A stretch of 64,000 nt of DNA from an uncultured Rubrobacteraceae bacterium (lineage in GTDB: Bacteria > Actinomycetota > Rubrobacteria > Rubrobacterales > Rubrobacteraceae), in contig CADCVH010000079.1 in NCBI GenBank assembly GCA_902806085.1, positions 62,001 through 126,000 of the forward strand. Reading direction: 5' to 3'. A program made the translations under genes and the position numbers. Positions 16,776-24,593 of this stretch are shown here, piece by piece. The notes below the pieces were generated by a model. It was not told the DNA's origin. It did no database searches and was given only the letters and a program-made list of their open reading frames with translations. Every line of letters begins with the position of its first letter. Position 1 is the stretch's first letter.

Positions 16776-17321
16776 TTACCGGGCGTCGCCGGGCGGGTCG
16801 TCGCGGACGACGGCCGGGTTCTCCTCCGTGGGCGGGTCGGCGTCCGGCGGAGGCGGGGGCTCGACCTTGCCGGAGCCCTCTTCGAGCTGGCGCCGGATGG
16901 ATTCGAGGGTGGCGGAGATGCCTTCGGCGAGGGGATCCTCGCCCTCCGGCGTCTCCTCGCGCATCTCGGGCTCGACGGAGCGCTCGCCGAAGCTCAGGTG
17001 GACGGTTACCAGGCTCCCCTGGCCGTCCGCGGCGACCTCGAGCCAGCCGGAGTAGTCGCGTCCGGCCTCCGCGCCCCACTCCATACGCCGCCGTCCCTCG
17101 TCCACCGCGAGGTAGCCCTCGGCGTCGAAGGAGCCGTCGCCGCCGGGGTACTGCAGCGTCGTGCGCACCTTCTGGCCGGGGTTGTCCCCCTCGGACGGAC
17201 CCTGAAGGGAGGCGTGGGTGACGGGTGGGAGGTACTCCGGCAGGTTGCCCACGTCCGAGAGCCAGGCGAATGCCTCCTCCGGCGGTACCTCAATGGCCTG
17301 CGTCTGCTCGTACTCGCTCAC
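16776..17321 (-). CDS. SRPBCC-fold (START/polyketide cyclase-like) protein
   Basis: A 181-residue soluble protein. The N-terminal 125 residues fit the SRPBCC ligand-binding fold, opening with IEVPPEEAFAWLSDVGNLPEYLPPV, the common first strand-helix-helix segment, here cited only as a pattern from residue 10. The last 50 residues are acidic and proline-rich (EPPPPPDADPPTEENP) and look disordered. The GTG start at 17321 is preceded by a purine-rich AGGAG. Function is unknown; such proteins bind small hydrophobic ligands. It precedes the DsbA-like gene on the same strand by 76 bases. Confidence 0.75.
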   Translation of the reverse strand: MSEYEQTQAIEVPPEEAFAWLSDVGNLPEYLPPVTHASLQGPSEGDNPGQKVRTTLQYPGGDGSFDAEGYLAVDEGRRRMEWGAEAGRDYSGWLEVAADGQGSLVTVHLSFGERSVEPEMREETPEGEDPLAEGISATLESIRRQLEEGSGKVEPPPPPDADPPTEENPAVVRDDPPGDAR

Positions 17322-17397
17322 GTCGCTCCTCTCGCACGTCCGGTCTCTCGGACTTTGTTGCCAGGCACCCGGCTCCGCAAACCCGGCGGCGCGGCTC

Positions 17398-18033
17398 TTA
17401 CGGCATCCGCTCCGCGTGGACGGCGTCGAGCGCGCGGGCCCAGACCTCGGCCGGCTGGCCGCCGGAGACCGCGTAGCGACCGTCTATGACGTAGAAGGGC
17501 ACGCCGTTTATGCCGAGGCTCGCCGCCTCCCGCTGGCCCTTCCACACTTCCTCGGCGTACCCGTCGCCGGAGAGGAGCTCATGCGTCTCGCCCGGGTCGA
17601 GGCCAACCCCGGCGGCCATCGCGGAGAGGTGTTCGGCGTTGTTCAGGTCGCGGCCCCCGGAGAAGTACCCGCCGAAGAGCGCATCCGCCATCTCCCACTG
17701 GCGGTCCCGCTCCGCGGCGTGCAGGATCAGGCGGTGCGCGTCGACGGTGTTGGGGGCGCTCGCGACGCGGTCGAAGTCGAAGCGGGCGCCGTCTGGCTCC
17801 CCGGCGGACGACACGTGCTTGAAGGCGCGCCGCATGTTCTCCTCGCCCCCGAACTTGTCCACCGCGAACGTCCGCCACGGCATCCCGCCTTCGGGCACCT
17901 CGGGCCTGAGCTGGAACGGCCGCCAGCGCCTCTTCACCGTGAGATCCGGGCGGCCCCGCAGGGCTCTCTCGAGCCTCTTCTCCCCGACGTAGCACCACGG
18001 GCAGACCACGTCGGCGTAGACGTCTATCCTCAC
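17398..18033 (-). CDS. DsbA-family FrnE-like oxidoreductase
   Basis: A 211-residue thioredoxin-fold protein with the active-site motif Cys11-Pro-Trp-Cys14 in a DVVCPWCYVG context and a long helical insertion typical of FrnE. The cis-proline loop is NGVPFYVID near the C-terminus. No signal peptide is present, so it acts in the cytosol, probably as a disulfide isomerase or reductase; FrnE of Deinococcus has this activity and is linked to oxidative stress. GTG at 18033 has a GAGGAGAG site. Twenty-five bases separate it from the upstream quinone oxidoreductase gene, and it is probably in the same transcript, under the TetR described below. Confidence 0.88.
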   Translation of the reverse strand: MRIDVYADVVCPWCYVGEKRLERALRGRPDLTVKRRWRPFQLRPEVPEGGMPWRTFAVDKFGGEENMRRAFKHVSSAGEPDGARFDFDRVASAPNTVDAHRLILHAAERDRQWEMADALFGGYFSGGRDLNNAEHLSAMAAGVGLDPGETHELLSGDGYAEEVWKGQREAASLGINGVPFYVIDGRYAVSGGQPAEVWARALDAVHAERMP

Positions 18034-18058
18034 CCGCTCTCTCCTCTTTTCCGGGGCG

Positions 18059-19039
18059 CTATTCGACGGTGAGCAGCACTTTGCCGGTGGTGCGGCGCCC
18101 CTCGACGGCCCTGTGCGCCTCCGACGCCTCTGCCAGCGGGAAGGACGCGCCCCTGACGACCCGCAGGTCGCCGCTCTGGAGGTACCCCGAGATGGCCTCC
18201 CTGGCGGCCTCCGCGGCACCGGGTCTTAGCCAGGGCCCCCCGTACCCGCCCACGGTCTGCCCCTTCAGGTTGAGCTGCCACATGTCGGGCGGCCTCAACC
18301 CCTCGCCGCCCGCGGCCCCGAAGGTGACGAGCCGCCCGAGGGGCGCGAGGCAGTCGTAGGCCCCCGCCCCCACCCCGCCGCCGACGCACTCGAGGACCAC
18401 GTCCACGCCGCGGCCCCCGGTCACCCCTAGCACCTCGTCTGCCCACCCGTCTTTCGTGTAGTCGAAGGCGTGGTCGGCCCCGAGGGAGAGCGCGAGCGCC
18501 AGCTTCTCCCGGCTCCCGGCCGCCCCGACGACCGGACTCGCCCCGGCGAGCTTCGCGAGCTGAACCGCGAGCGTCCCGACCCCGCCGCCCGCCGCCATCA
18601 CGAGCACGCCCTCCCCCTCCCGGACGCGACCCGAATCGTGCAGCACGCCGTACGCCGTCAACCCCTGCACCAGCAGCGCGCTCGCGTCGGCGAAGCCAAC
18701 GCCTTCGGGCACCTCCACCACGGAATCCGCGGCGGCGACCGCGTACTCGGCGTAACCACCGGAGGGCAGGACGGCCACGACCCGCCTCCCCTCCGCGACC
18801 GGGCGAACTCCTTCTCCGGCGGCCGCCACGGTGCCTGCGACCTCGAAACCGGGCGTGTAGGGGAGCTCCATCGCGTGCGGTCCGCCCATCATGCCCGCCC
18901 GCATCCCCACGTCCGCGAAATTGACGCCCCCGAGGGCGACCTTTATAAGGACCTCGTTCGGGCCGGCGGCCGGGAGCTCCACCTCCTCCTCACGCAGTAC
19001 CTCCGGGGGACCGGGCTCGTTGACGACTATGGCTTTCAT
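18059..19039 (-). CDS. Zinc-independent quinone oxidoreductase-like MDR protein
   Basis: A 326-residue medium-chain dehydrogenase/reductase of the NADPH:quinone oxidoreductase group. The N-terminal catalytic domain has GGVNFADVGMRAGMMGG and GFEVAGTVAAAG but lacks the structural zinc cysteines. The nucleotide site reads VMAAGGGVGTLAVQLAKLAGA. It would reduce quinones or enones with NADPH. It forms an operon with the NAD-binding gene 12 bases upstream and the FrnE-like gene downstream, a set that suggests redox or electrophile stress. The divergent TetR gene and twin operators are the likely control. Confidence 0.9.
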   Translation of the reverse strand: MKAIVVNEPGPPEVLREEEVELPAAGPNEVLIKVALGGVNFADVGMRAGMMGGPHAMELPYTPGFEVAGTVAAAGEGVRPVAEGRRVVAVLPSGGYAEYAVAAADSVVEVPEGVGFADASALLVQGLTAYGVLHDSGRVREGEGVLVMAAGGGVGTLAVQLAKLAGASPVVGAAGSREKLALALSLGADHAFDYTKDGWADEVLGVTGGRGVDVVLECVGGGVGAGAYDCLAPLGRLVTFGAAGGEGLRPPDMWQLNLKGQTVGGYGGPWLRPGAAEAAREAISGYLQSGDLRVVRGASFPLAEASEAHRAVEGRRTTGKVLLTVE

Positions 19040-19051
19040 ATCCTCCCGATC

Positions 19052-19684
19052 CTAGTAGCTGACCACCGGCATCTGGCGCAGGTGGGCGTCGTTGGTGATT
19101 TGATCCAGCATAAAGTCCGCCAGGTCGGCGCGCGAGATGCTGGTCCCGCTGTTCTTCCCGATAGGGCCCACCCGGTACTCTCCCTTCCTCTCTCCTTCGG
19201 TCAACCTGGGCCCGCGCACGACGACCCACTCCAACCCGCTGGCCCGGATCACCGCGACGTGACCCGCCGCGTCCTCCAGCACCTCTCGCTGCAAGGCCCC
19301 AAGCAGGAAACCGAAGACCTTATCCACGAGTTTCGGCTCGTCTCCCTCCGCCCTAACCCCAGCCCCCGTCAGGCTCACCAGCCGGCGTACGCCGTGCCCC
19401 TCCATCGCGGCGACGATGTTGGAGATCCCCCCGGTTTGCACGTCTTTGGGGGCCCCCTTCGCATGACCAAGCACGCTCAGTACGGCGTCCTGGCCCGACA
19501 CGGCCCGCTCGACGGCCGATCTATCGAGGACGTCTCCTTCGACGAGGGTTAGCCGTTCGCGGGAGAGGCCGCCAAGCTTCGAGGGATCCCGCGCGAACGC
19601 CGTCACCCCGTAACCCCGCCCCAAAGCCTGCGCCACAAGGGGGCGGCCCGTCCTGCCGGTCGCGCCAAAGATCGCCACCTTCAT
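19052..19684 (-). CDS. NAD(P)H-binding atypical SDR protein (NmrA/YwnB-like)
   Basis: A 210-residue Rossmann protein starting MKVAIFGATGRTGRPLVAQA, with the GATGRTG dinucleotide motif of atypical short-chain dehydrogenases. It lacks the YxxxK catalytic pair, as is usual in the NmrA/BVR-B-like group, whose members act as flavin or biliverdin reductases or as redox sensors. It is the first gene of the operon with the quinone oxidoreductase and FrnE-like genes. Its promoter has a perfect TATAAT at 19771-19766 on the minus strand, with a TetR-type operator overlapping the spacer, so expression is probably induced by a small molecule. Confidence 0.87.
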   Translation of the reverse strand: MKVAIFGATGRTGRPLVAQALGRGYGVTAFARDPSKLGGLSRERLTLVEGDVLDRSAVERAVSGQDAVLSVLGHAKGAPKDVQTGGISNIVAAMEGHGVRRLVSLTGAGVRAEGDEPKLVDKVFGFLLGALQREVLEDAAGHVAVIRASGLEWVVVRGPRLTEGERKGEYRVGPIGKNSGTSISRADLADFMLDQITNDAHLRQMPVVSY

Positions 19685-19741
19685 ACCTTCACAACCCCAA
19701 CCCGCCTCTCTTTACCCCGAACCGCTTCGCTGGTAGACTGC

Positions 19742-19784
19742 ACGGACAAATGTCCGTTTGAGGATATTATAGGACGAGTGTCCT
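19742..19784. promoter_or_regulatory. Twin TetR-type operators in the divergent NmrA/tetR region
   Basis: ACGGACAAATGTCCGT (19742-19757) is a dyad with 7-bp arms. GGACGAGTGTCC (19772-19783) matches its 12-base core at 10 positions; the two centres are 28 bp apart. The minus-strand promoter -10 TATAAT lies between them at 19771-19766, so binding would block the operon and probably the regulator gene too. Confidence 0.75.
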
Positions 19785-19806
19785 TTTAACAAGGAAGGTG
19801 GGAGCG

Positions 19807-20418
19807 GTGTTGGGGAGCGAGACGGACAGGGCCGTCAGGAGGGACGCGTTGGAGAACCGGCGCAGGATCCTGGAGGCCGCGCGGGAGGCGTTTGCGGAGC
19901 GGGGCGTGGACGGGACCAGCATGCACCGGATCGGGCGGGCGGCCGGGGTGGGGCAGGGAACCCTCTACAGGCACTTCGAGCACAAGGGCGCGTTGTGTTC
20001 GGCCTTGTTGTCCGAGGAGATCGAAGGCTTCGTCCAAGAGATGCGGCGGCGGACGGAGGGCCGGGGGCCGGCGCTCGGGCGTCTGAAGTGGTTTCTGGGG
20101 TGGGTGGCCAGGTTCAACGAGCAGAACGGGCCGTTGCTCGGCGCGATACGGGATGCCTCGGCCGGTGGTCGCCGCGTCGAGCTCTACGGCAACCCCTTCT
20201 ACGAGAGGTTGAAGAACACCGTCTTGGAACTTTTGGACGAGGCGGTCGGGGGCGAGGAGGTCTCCCCGGATCTGGACGTCGAATGCCTCTCCGACACCCT
20301 GCTCGCCGCGCTCAACATCGACCTGTACCTCTACCAGCGCCACCAGCTTGGCATGGAGCGCGAGCGCATCGTCGCCGCCGTGCGCTCCGTCCTCGAAGGC
20401 TTGCGGGTCAGGGAGTAG
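19807..20418 (+). CDS. TetR/AcrR-family repressor
   Basis: About 203 residues. The N-terminal helix-turn-helix is clear: NRRRILEAAREAFAERGVDG followed by GVGQGTLYRHFEHKGAL. The C-terminal domain resembles the TetR SbtR-like/KstR-type ligand domain only in general shape. Start choice is between GTG 19798, GTG 19807 and TTG 19810; GTG 19807 is eight bases after AAGGAAGG and is preferred. It is divergent from the NmrA-quinone oxidoreductase-FrnE operon, and the gap contains two matching dyads, so it likely represses both directions until a ligand binds. Confidence 0.9.
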   Translation: MLGSETDRAVRRDALENRRRILEAAREAFAERGVDGTSMHRIGRAAGVGQGTLYRHFEHKGALCSALLSEEIEGFVQEMRRRTEGRGPALGRLKWFLGWVARFNEQNGPLLGAIRDASAGGRRVELYGNPFYERLKNTVLELLDEAVGGEEVSPDLDVECLSDTLLAALNIDLYLYQRHQLGMERERIVAAVRSVLEGLRVRE

Positions 20419-20495
20419 GGGGGCATTGTGAACGCGGGGGCTTCGTGGGCCGGGGGCCGGACATATACTCCGCCTGAGGACGACGAGGAGGTACG

Positions 20496-20993
20496 ATGAT
20501 GGGCCGTCAACGAGTAGAGCCGGGTCCGGGGCAGGAGTCCGTCTGGGACTACCCGCGTCCGCCGCGGATGGAGGACGTTGAGGAGAAGGTGAAGGTCGTC
20601 TTCGGCGGGGTGACGCTGGCGTACACCAAGCGGGCAAAACGGGTGCTGGAGACGAGCCATCCCCCGGTCTACTACGTCCCGCCCGAGGACATCCGGATGG
20701 AGCACCTGAAGCCTTCGGAGGCCACCTCCTACTGCGAGTGGAAGGGACGCGCTACCTACTACGACGTCGTGGTCGAGGGGCGGACGGCCGGGCGGGCGGC
20801 GTGGTTCTACCCCGAGCCGACGCGCTCGTTCCGGGACCTCGAAGGCTACGTGGCCTTCTACCCGTCCAGGATGGACGCCTGCTGGGTCGGCGGGGAGAAG
20901 GTCGAAGCGCAGGAGGGGGACTTCTACGGCGGCTGGGTCACCCGGAACATAGTCGGCCCGTTCAAGGGCGCCCCCGGCACCTGGGGCTGGTAG
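20496..20993 (+). CDS. DUF427 family protein
   Basis: A 165-residue protein with the DUF427 signature: [31 protein letters not shown] and [13 protein letters not shown]. It is soluble and has no signal peptide. The family has a small beta-tent-like fold and no established biochemical role. Starts at ATG 20496 or 20499 after GAGGAGG; a TATACT -10 candidate is at 20464-20469. It is followed eight bases later by pdxH, so they are probably co-transcribed, but a functional link to vitamin B6 is only an inference from position. Confidence 0.88.
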   Translation: MMGRQRVEPGPGQESVWDYPRPPRMEDVEEKVKVVFGGVTLAYTKRAKRVLETSHPPVYYVPPEDIRMEHLKPSEATSYCEWKGRATYYDVVVEGRTAGRAAWFYPEPTRSFRDLEGYVAFYPSRMDACWVGGEKVEAQEGDFYGGWVTRNIVGPFKGAPGTWGW

Positions 20994-21000
20994 CAAGACC

Positions 21001-21642
21001 TTGGGACGAAACGTTGGCGACCTCCGCAAGGAGTACACCCGCGCCGGCCTCTCGGAGTCCGAAGCGGACCCGAACCCCGTAGAGCAGTTCCGGCACTGGT
21101 TCGACGAGGCGCTCGCCGCGAACCTCCACGAGCCCAACGCCATGACCGTCGCAACCGCCACGCGTGACGGCCGTCCCTCGGCCCGCGTCGTCCTCCTCAA
21201 AAGCTTCGACGAGCGGGGCTTCGTCTTCTACACCAACTACGAGGGCCGCAAGGGGCGCGAGCTCGAAGAGAACCCCCGCGCCGCCCTGCTCTTCTACTGG
21301 GGGGAGCTCGAGCGGCAGGTGCGGATAGAGGGGGCCGTCTCCCGGGTCTCCGAGGAGGAGTCCGACGCCTACTACGCCAGCCGGCCGCGTGGCAGCCGCC
21401 TCGGGGCGCTCGCCTCCGAGCAGAGCCGGGCCATCGAAGGCCGGGGGGCGCTGGAAGGCCGGATCTCTTCCCTCGAAGCAGAGTACGAGGGCCGCGAGGT
21501 GCCGCGTCCGCCCTTCTGGGGCGGGTACCGGGTCGAGCCGGAGGCCACGGAATTTTGGCAGGGGCGCGAGAACCGGCTGCACGACCGCCTCCTCTACCGC
21601 CGGGGCGACGGGGGATGGAAGATGGAGCGCTTGCAGCCCTGA
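21001..21642 (+). CDS. pdxH: Pyridoxamine/pyridoxine 5'-phosphate oxidase
   Basis: A 213-residue FMN enzyme that oxidises PNP or PMP to pyridoxal 5'-phosphate. Family stretches are visible in order: [77 protein letters not shown] and [15 protein letters not shown] with the terminal RLQP. The length is normal. The start is TTG at 21001, seven bases after the DUF427 stop. A hairpin, GGCGATGAT with ATCGTCGCC, follows the stop at about 21657-21688 and may end the transcript, although it lacks a U-run. Confidence 0.96.
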   Translation: MGRNVGDLRKEYTRAGLSESEADPNPVEQFRHWFDEALAANLHEPNAMTVATATRDGRPSARVVLLKSFDERGFVFYTNYEGRKGRELEENPRAALLFYWGELERQVRIEGAVSRVSEEESDAYYASRPRGSRLGALASEQSRAIEGRGALEGRISSLEAEYEGREVPRPPFWGGYRVEPEATEFWQGRENRLHDRLLYRRGDGGWKMERLQP

Positions 21643-21725
21643 GCGTGGCCGGAGACGGCGATGATTACCGACGTTCGTGATCGTCGCCAAGAACTTCTCG
21701 CGGTCCACCGCGCGCGAGCCCGTGG

Positions 21726-21764
21726 CGGAGGGAGGAAGGCCGGAGGGAGGAAGGCCGGAGGGAG
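21726..21764. repeat. Purine-rich 15-bp tandem repeat
   Basis: The unit CGGAGGGAGGAAGGC occurs at 21726-21740 and 21741-21755, plus a partial third copy to 21764. It lies in the noncoding gap between pdxH and the FAH-family gene. No further gene is seen in 21643-21900. Confidence 0.8.
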
Positions 21765-21900
21765 AGGCTCTTCTGGCCGCCGATCCCGCGCCGAAGAGCA
21801 CGGCCCGTTGAGGGAGTAGCCGGCCTCCGGCGGCGGGGTGCCCGGTAGCTTTGCTAAGATGCCTCTCGCTGAACCTTTTGTCCGCGGAAGAGGAGTGCCT

Positions 21901-22719
21901 TTGAAACTGGTGACGTACTCGGTGGGGACCGGAATGCCGGAGGTGGGGGTGGTCGAGGGCGACGAGATCCGGCCGCTCGGCCACGAGAGCATGGTGGACT
22001 TTATCGGGTACGGGGGAAGCCCGGAGCCCGGCGAGGACGTCGTCAAGCTCGAAGACGTGCGGCTGCACGCGCCGGTGCCGAGGCCGGGGAAGGTCATCTG
22101 CATCGGCCTGAACTACGAGGACCACGCCGAGGAGACCGGGGCGCCGATACCGGAGAAGCCCATCGTCTTCGCCAAGTTCGCCAACAGCGTCGTGGGGCAC
22201 GGGGAGCCCGTCGTGATACCCCCGATCACGAGCCAAGTCGACTACGAGGCCGAGCTCGCCGTCGTCATAGGCCGCGCCGCGCGCAACGTTCCGGAATCGG
22301 AGGCCATGGACCACGTCTACGGCTACACCAACGCCAACGACGTCTCGGCGCGCGACATCCAGCTCGGCGAGGGCGGGCAGTGGACCCGCGGCAAGGCCAT
22401 AGACACGTTCTGCCCGCTAGGTCCCTACCTCGTCACCCGCGACGAGGTCCCCGATCCCCAGGACCTCTCCATCAGGTGCACCCTCAACGGCGAGGTCGTG
22501 CAGGACGGGACGACGGGCAAGATGATCTTCCCCGTCTCGGAGCTTGTCGCCTTCCTCTCCACCGGCATGACGCTCGAGCCGGGCGACGTCATCATCACCG
22601 GCACGCCCCCTGGCGTCGGCATGGCCCGCGACCCGCAGCTGTGGATGAAGGCCGGGGACGAGGTCACGATCGAGGTAGAGGGCCTGGGTGCCCTCACCAA
22701 CCCCGTGCAGGCGGAGTAA
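21901..22719 (+). CDS. Fumarylacetoacetate hydrolase (FAH) superfamily protein
   Basis: A 272-residue FAH-fold enzyme. Visible features are KVICIGLNYEDHAEETG, the metal-binding acidic set in DYEAELAVVIG and ANDVSARDIQ, the GQWTRGKAIDTFCPLGP loop and ITGTPPGVGMARDP. Members hydrolyse or decarboxylate beta-diketo acids, for example acylpyruvates, oxaloacetate and 2-keto-3-deoxy sugar acids. The TTG at 21901 is preferred, five bases after GGAAGAGGAG. It is 12 bases upstream of a GlcD-type dehydrogenase, so a pathway that makes and cleaves a 2-keto acid is plausible. The specific substrate is unknown. Confidence 0.92.
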   Translation: MKLVTYSVGTGMPEVGVVEGDEIRPLGHESMVDFIGYGGSPEPGEDVVKLEDVRLHAPVPRPGKVICIGLNYEDHAEETGAPIPEKPIVFAKFANSVVGHGEPVVIPPITSQVDYEAELAVVIGRAARNVPESEAMDHVYGYTNANDVSARDIQLGEGGQWTRGKAIDTFCPLGPYLVTRDEVPDPQDLSIRCTLNGEVVQDGTTGKMIFPVSELVAFLSTGMTLEPGDVIITGTPPGVGMARDPQLWMKAGDEVTIEVEGLGALTNPVQAE

Positions 22720-22731
22720 GGGACCGGCGAC

Positions 22732-24120
22732 GTGGACCTGCTGTCCGGCCTGGCGGGTGTCCTCCCGGGGGGACGCATCGTTGCCGACCCGGACGAGCTG
22801 CGGCGCCACGGAGGGGGCGTCTTCACCTACCACGCCCCGCGCCCGCCGGACGCCGTGGTCTGCCCCGAGAGCCGCGAAGAGGTCGTCGACGTGCTGCGCT
22901 TCGCCAGCGAGCGCGGCGTCCCCGTCGTGCCGTTCGGGGAGGGGAGCAGCCTGGAGGCGCAGACCATCCCCGTTCGGGGGGGCATCAGCCTGGATCTGGG
23001 CCGGATGGACGAGATCGTCGAGGTCCGGCCCGACGACTTCATAGCAAGGGTGCAGCCTGGCGTCACGCACGGGCGCCTGAACGCGGAGTTGAAGGAACAC
23101 GGGCTCTTCTTCCCCGTCGACCCGGGTTGGGACGCCTCCCTCGGCGGCATGGCCGGGACGAACGCCAGCGGGACCAACGCGGTGCGCTACGGGGTGATGC
23201 GGGACCAGGTGTTGGACCTCGAGGTCGTGTTCGCGGACGGGACGGTCGTGCGCACCGGCGGGATGGCGATGAAGTCCTCCGCGGGCTACCACCTGACCGG
23301 CCTCTTCGTCGGCTCCGAGGGGACGTTGGGCGTCTTCACGGAGCTGACGCTTCGGCTGTACCCGGTTCCGGAGAAGGTTCTCGCGGCGCGGGCCGTCTTT
23401 CCCGGGATAGAGGGGGCGGGGAGGGCGGCGGTCGCCATGATCCGGTCGGGGATGCGGATAGGCCGCGTCGAGCTCGTGGACGCCCGTACCGTCGAGGCCG
23501 TAAACGCCTACAAGGGCACGGACTACGCCGTCGCCCCGACGCTCTTCTTGGAGTTCGGCGGCTCCGAGGCCGGCGTAGAGGACGACGTGCGCGTGGCCCG
23601 CGCCCTCTCGGACAGCGAGGGCTGCGGGGGCTTCGAGTTCGAGGCCGACGGGGCGGGGCGGGAGAGGCTGTGGGAGGCCAGGCACGAGGCCGCCCTCGCC
23701 ATAACCCGGCTCAACCCGGACAAAAAGCCGATGACCACCGACGTGTGCGTCCCGATAGGCGACCTGCCCGACGCCTTGGGCCACGCCCGCGAGACCATCG
23801 CCGCCCACGGTTTTGACGGCGCGATCCTGGGCCACGTAGGCGACGGCAACTACCACGCCGTCTTCCCGGTGGACGTCGAAGACCCCGACGAAATGGACCG
23901 GGCGGGGACCGTGGACGGACAGATAGTGCGGTACGCGCTTCAAAGGGGCGGTACCTGCACCGGGGAGCACGGCGTCGGCTCGGGGAAGACGGGGCACCTG
24001 CGGGAGGAGCACGGCGACTCGCTGCCGTTCATGCGCGGCATCAAGCGCCTGGCCGACCCGGGCGGGATCTTGAACCCCGGCAAGATCTTCGCGGAGGAAG
24101 AGTGGCGGGCGCCAGGCTGA
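22732..24120 (+). CDS. FAD-linked D-lactate/glycolate dehydrogenase (GlcD/Dld type)
   Basis: A 462-residue flavoprotein with a PCMH FAD-binding domain (VVPFGEGSSLEAQTIPVRGG, then GGMAGTNASGTNAVRYGVM) and an FAD-oxidase C-terminal domain ending GEHGVGSGK and DPGGILNPGKIF. It oxidises a D-2-hydroxyacid to the 2-keto acid and feeds electrons to quinone or cytochrome. Unlike the gene at 10736 it carries no Fe-S half. GTG at 22732 follows AAGGGA. It lies in an operon after the FAH-family gene, and its last 19 bases overlap the next membrane-protein gene. Confidence 0.92.
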   Translation: MDLLSGLAGVLPGGRIVADPDELRRHGGGVFTYHAPRPPDAVVCPESREEVVDVLRFASERGVPVVPFGEGSSLEAQTIPVRGGISLDLGRMDEIVEVRPDDFIARVQPGVTHGRLNAELKEHGLFFPVDPGWDASLGGMAGTNASGTNAVRYGVMRDQVLDLEVVFADGTVVRTGGMAMKSSAGYHLTGLFVGSEGTLGVFTELTLRLYPVPEKVLAARAVFPGIEGAGRAAVAMIRSGMRIGRVELVDARTVEAVNAYKGTDYAVAPTLFLEFGGSEAGVEDDVRVARALSDSEGCGGFEFEADGAGRERLWEARHEAALAITRLNPDKKPMTTDVCVPIGDLPDALGHARETIAAHGFDGAILGHVGDGNYHAVFPVDVEDPDEMDRAGTVDGQIVRYALQRGGTCTGEHGVGSGKTGHLREEHGDSLPFMRGIKRLADPGGILNPGKIFAEEEWRAPG

Positions 24121-24593
24121 CCGGTCGGGAACGCGAGGACTCCCTCCCAGACCCGGGCGGGCAGTCCCGCCGCCCGGTCAGGGCCATAGGACTGCTGCTG
24201 CTCCTGGAGGTGGCCATCATCGCGGCGCTCGGGGCATTCGAGTTTTTGCGGGTCGATTGGCGGCGGGTCGTGTCCGCGCGGGAGGTGCCGCCGCGGGAGG
24301 TGGTCGAGGTGGTGGCGCTGGTCCTGTTCGCCCCGGCGGTCGTACTGACGCTGCTCGCGGCCCTTGGCTTCCTGCTCTTGCGCCGGCGGGGGTGGTTGCT
24401 GGCGGCGATCTCGCAGGGGATGGTCGTGGCGGTGTGCCTGTGGCTTTACGTCGAGTACAGGCCGGTTTACGTGTACCCGATCATGGCCTACGCCGTCCTG
24501 ATGATCCTGTACCTCAACGTCCACGACGTGCGCGCCGTCTTCTACCCCGGGGACCGGGAGGGGATCCGAGGGGGACCGCGGGGGATGGCTTGA
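24102..24593 (+). CDS. Four-helix membrane protein of unknown function
   Basis: A 163-residue integral membrane protein. About four hydrophobic segments are visible, starting at residues 28 (AIGLLLLLEVAIIAALGAF), 68 (VVALVLFAPAVVLTLLAAL), 96 and 122. The N-terminus is charged and the C-terminus ends GGPRGMA. The GTG at 24102 lies inside the end of the dehydrogenase gene, and the stop codon overlaps the TTG start of the next gene (TTGA), indicating translational coupling to the Vps62-like protein. The two may work together; I do not recognise the family. Confidence 0.75.
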   Translation: MAGARLTGREREDSLPDPGGQSRRPVRAIGLLLLLEVAIIAALGAFEFLRVDWRRVVSAREVPPREVVEVVALVLFAPAVVLTLLAALGFLLLRRRGWLLAAISQGMVVAVCLWLYVEYRPVYVYPIMAYAVLMILYLNVHDVRAVFYPGDREGIRGGPRGMA

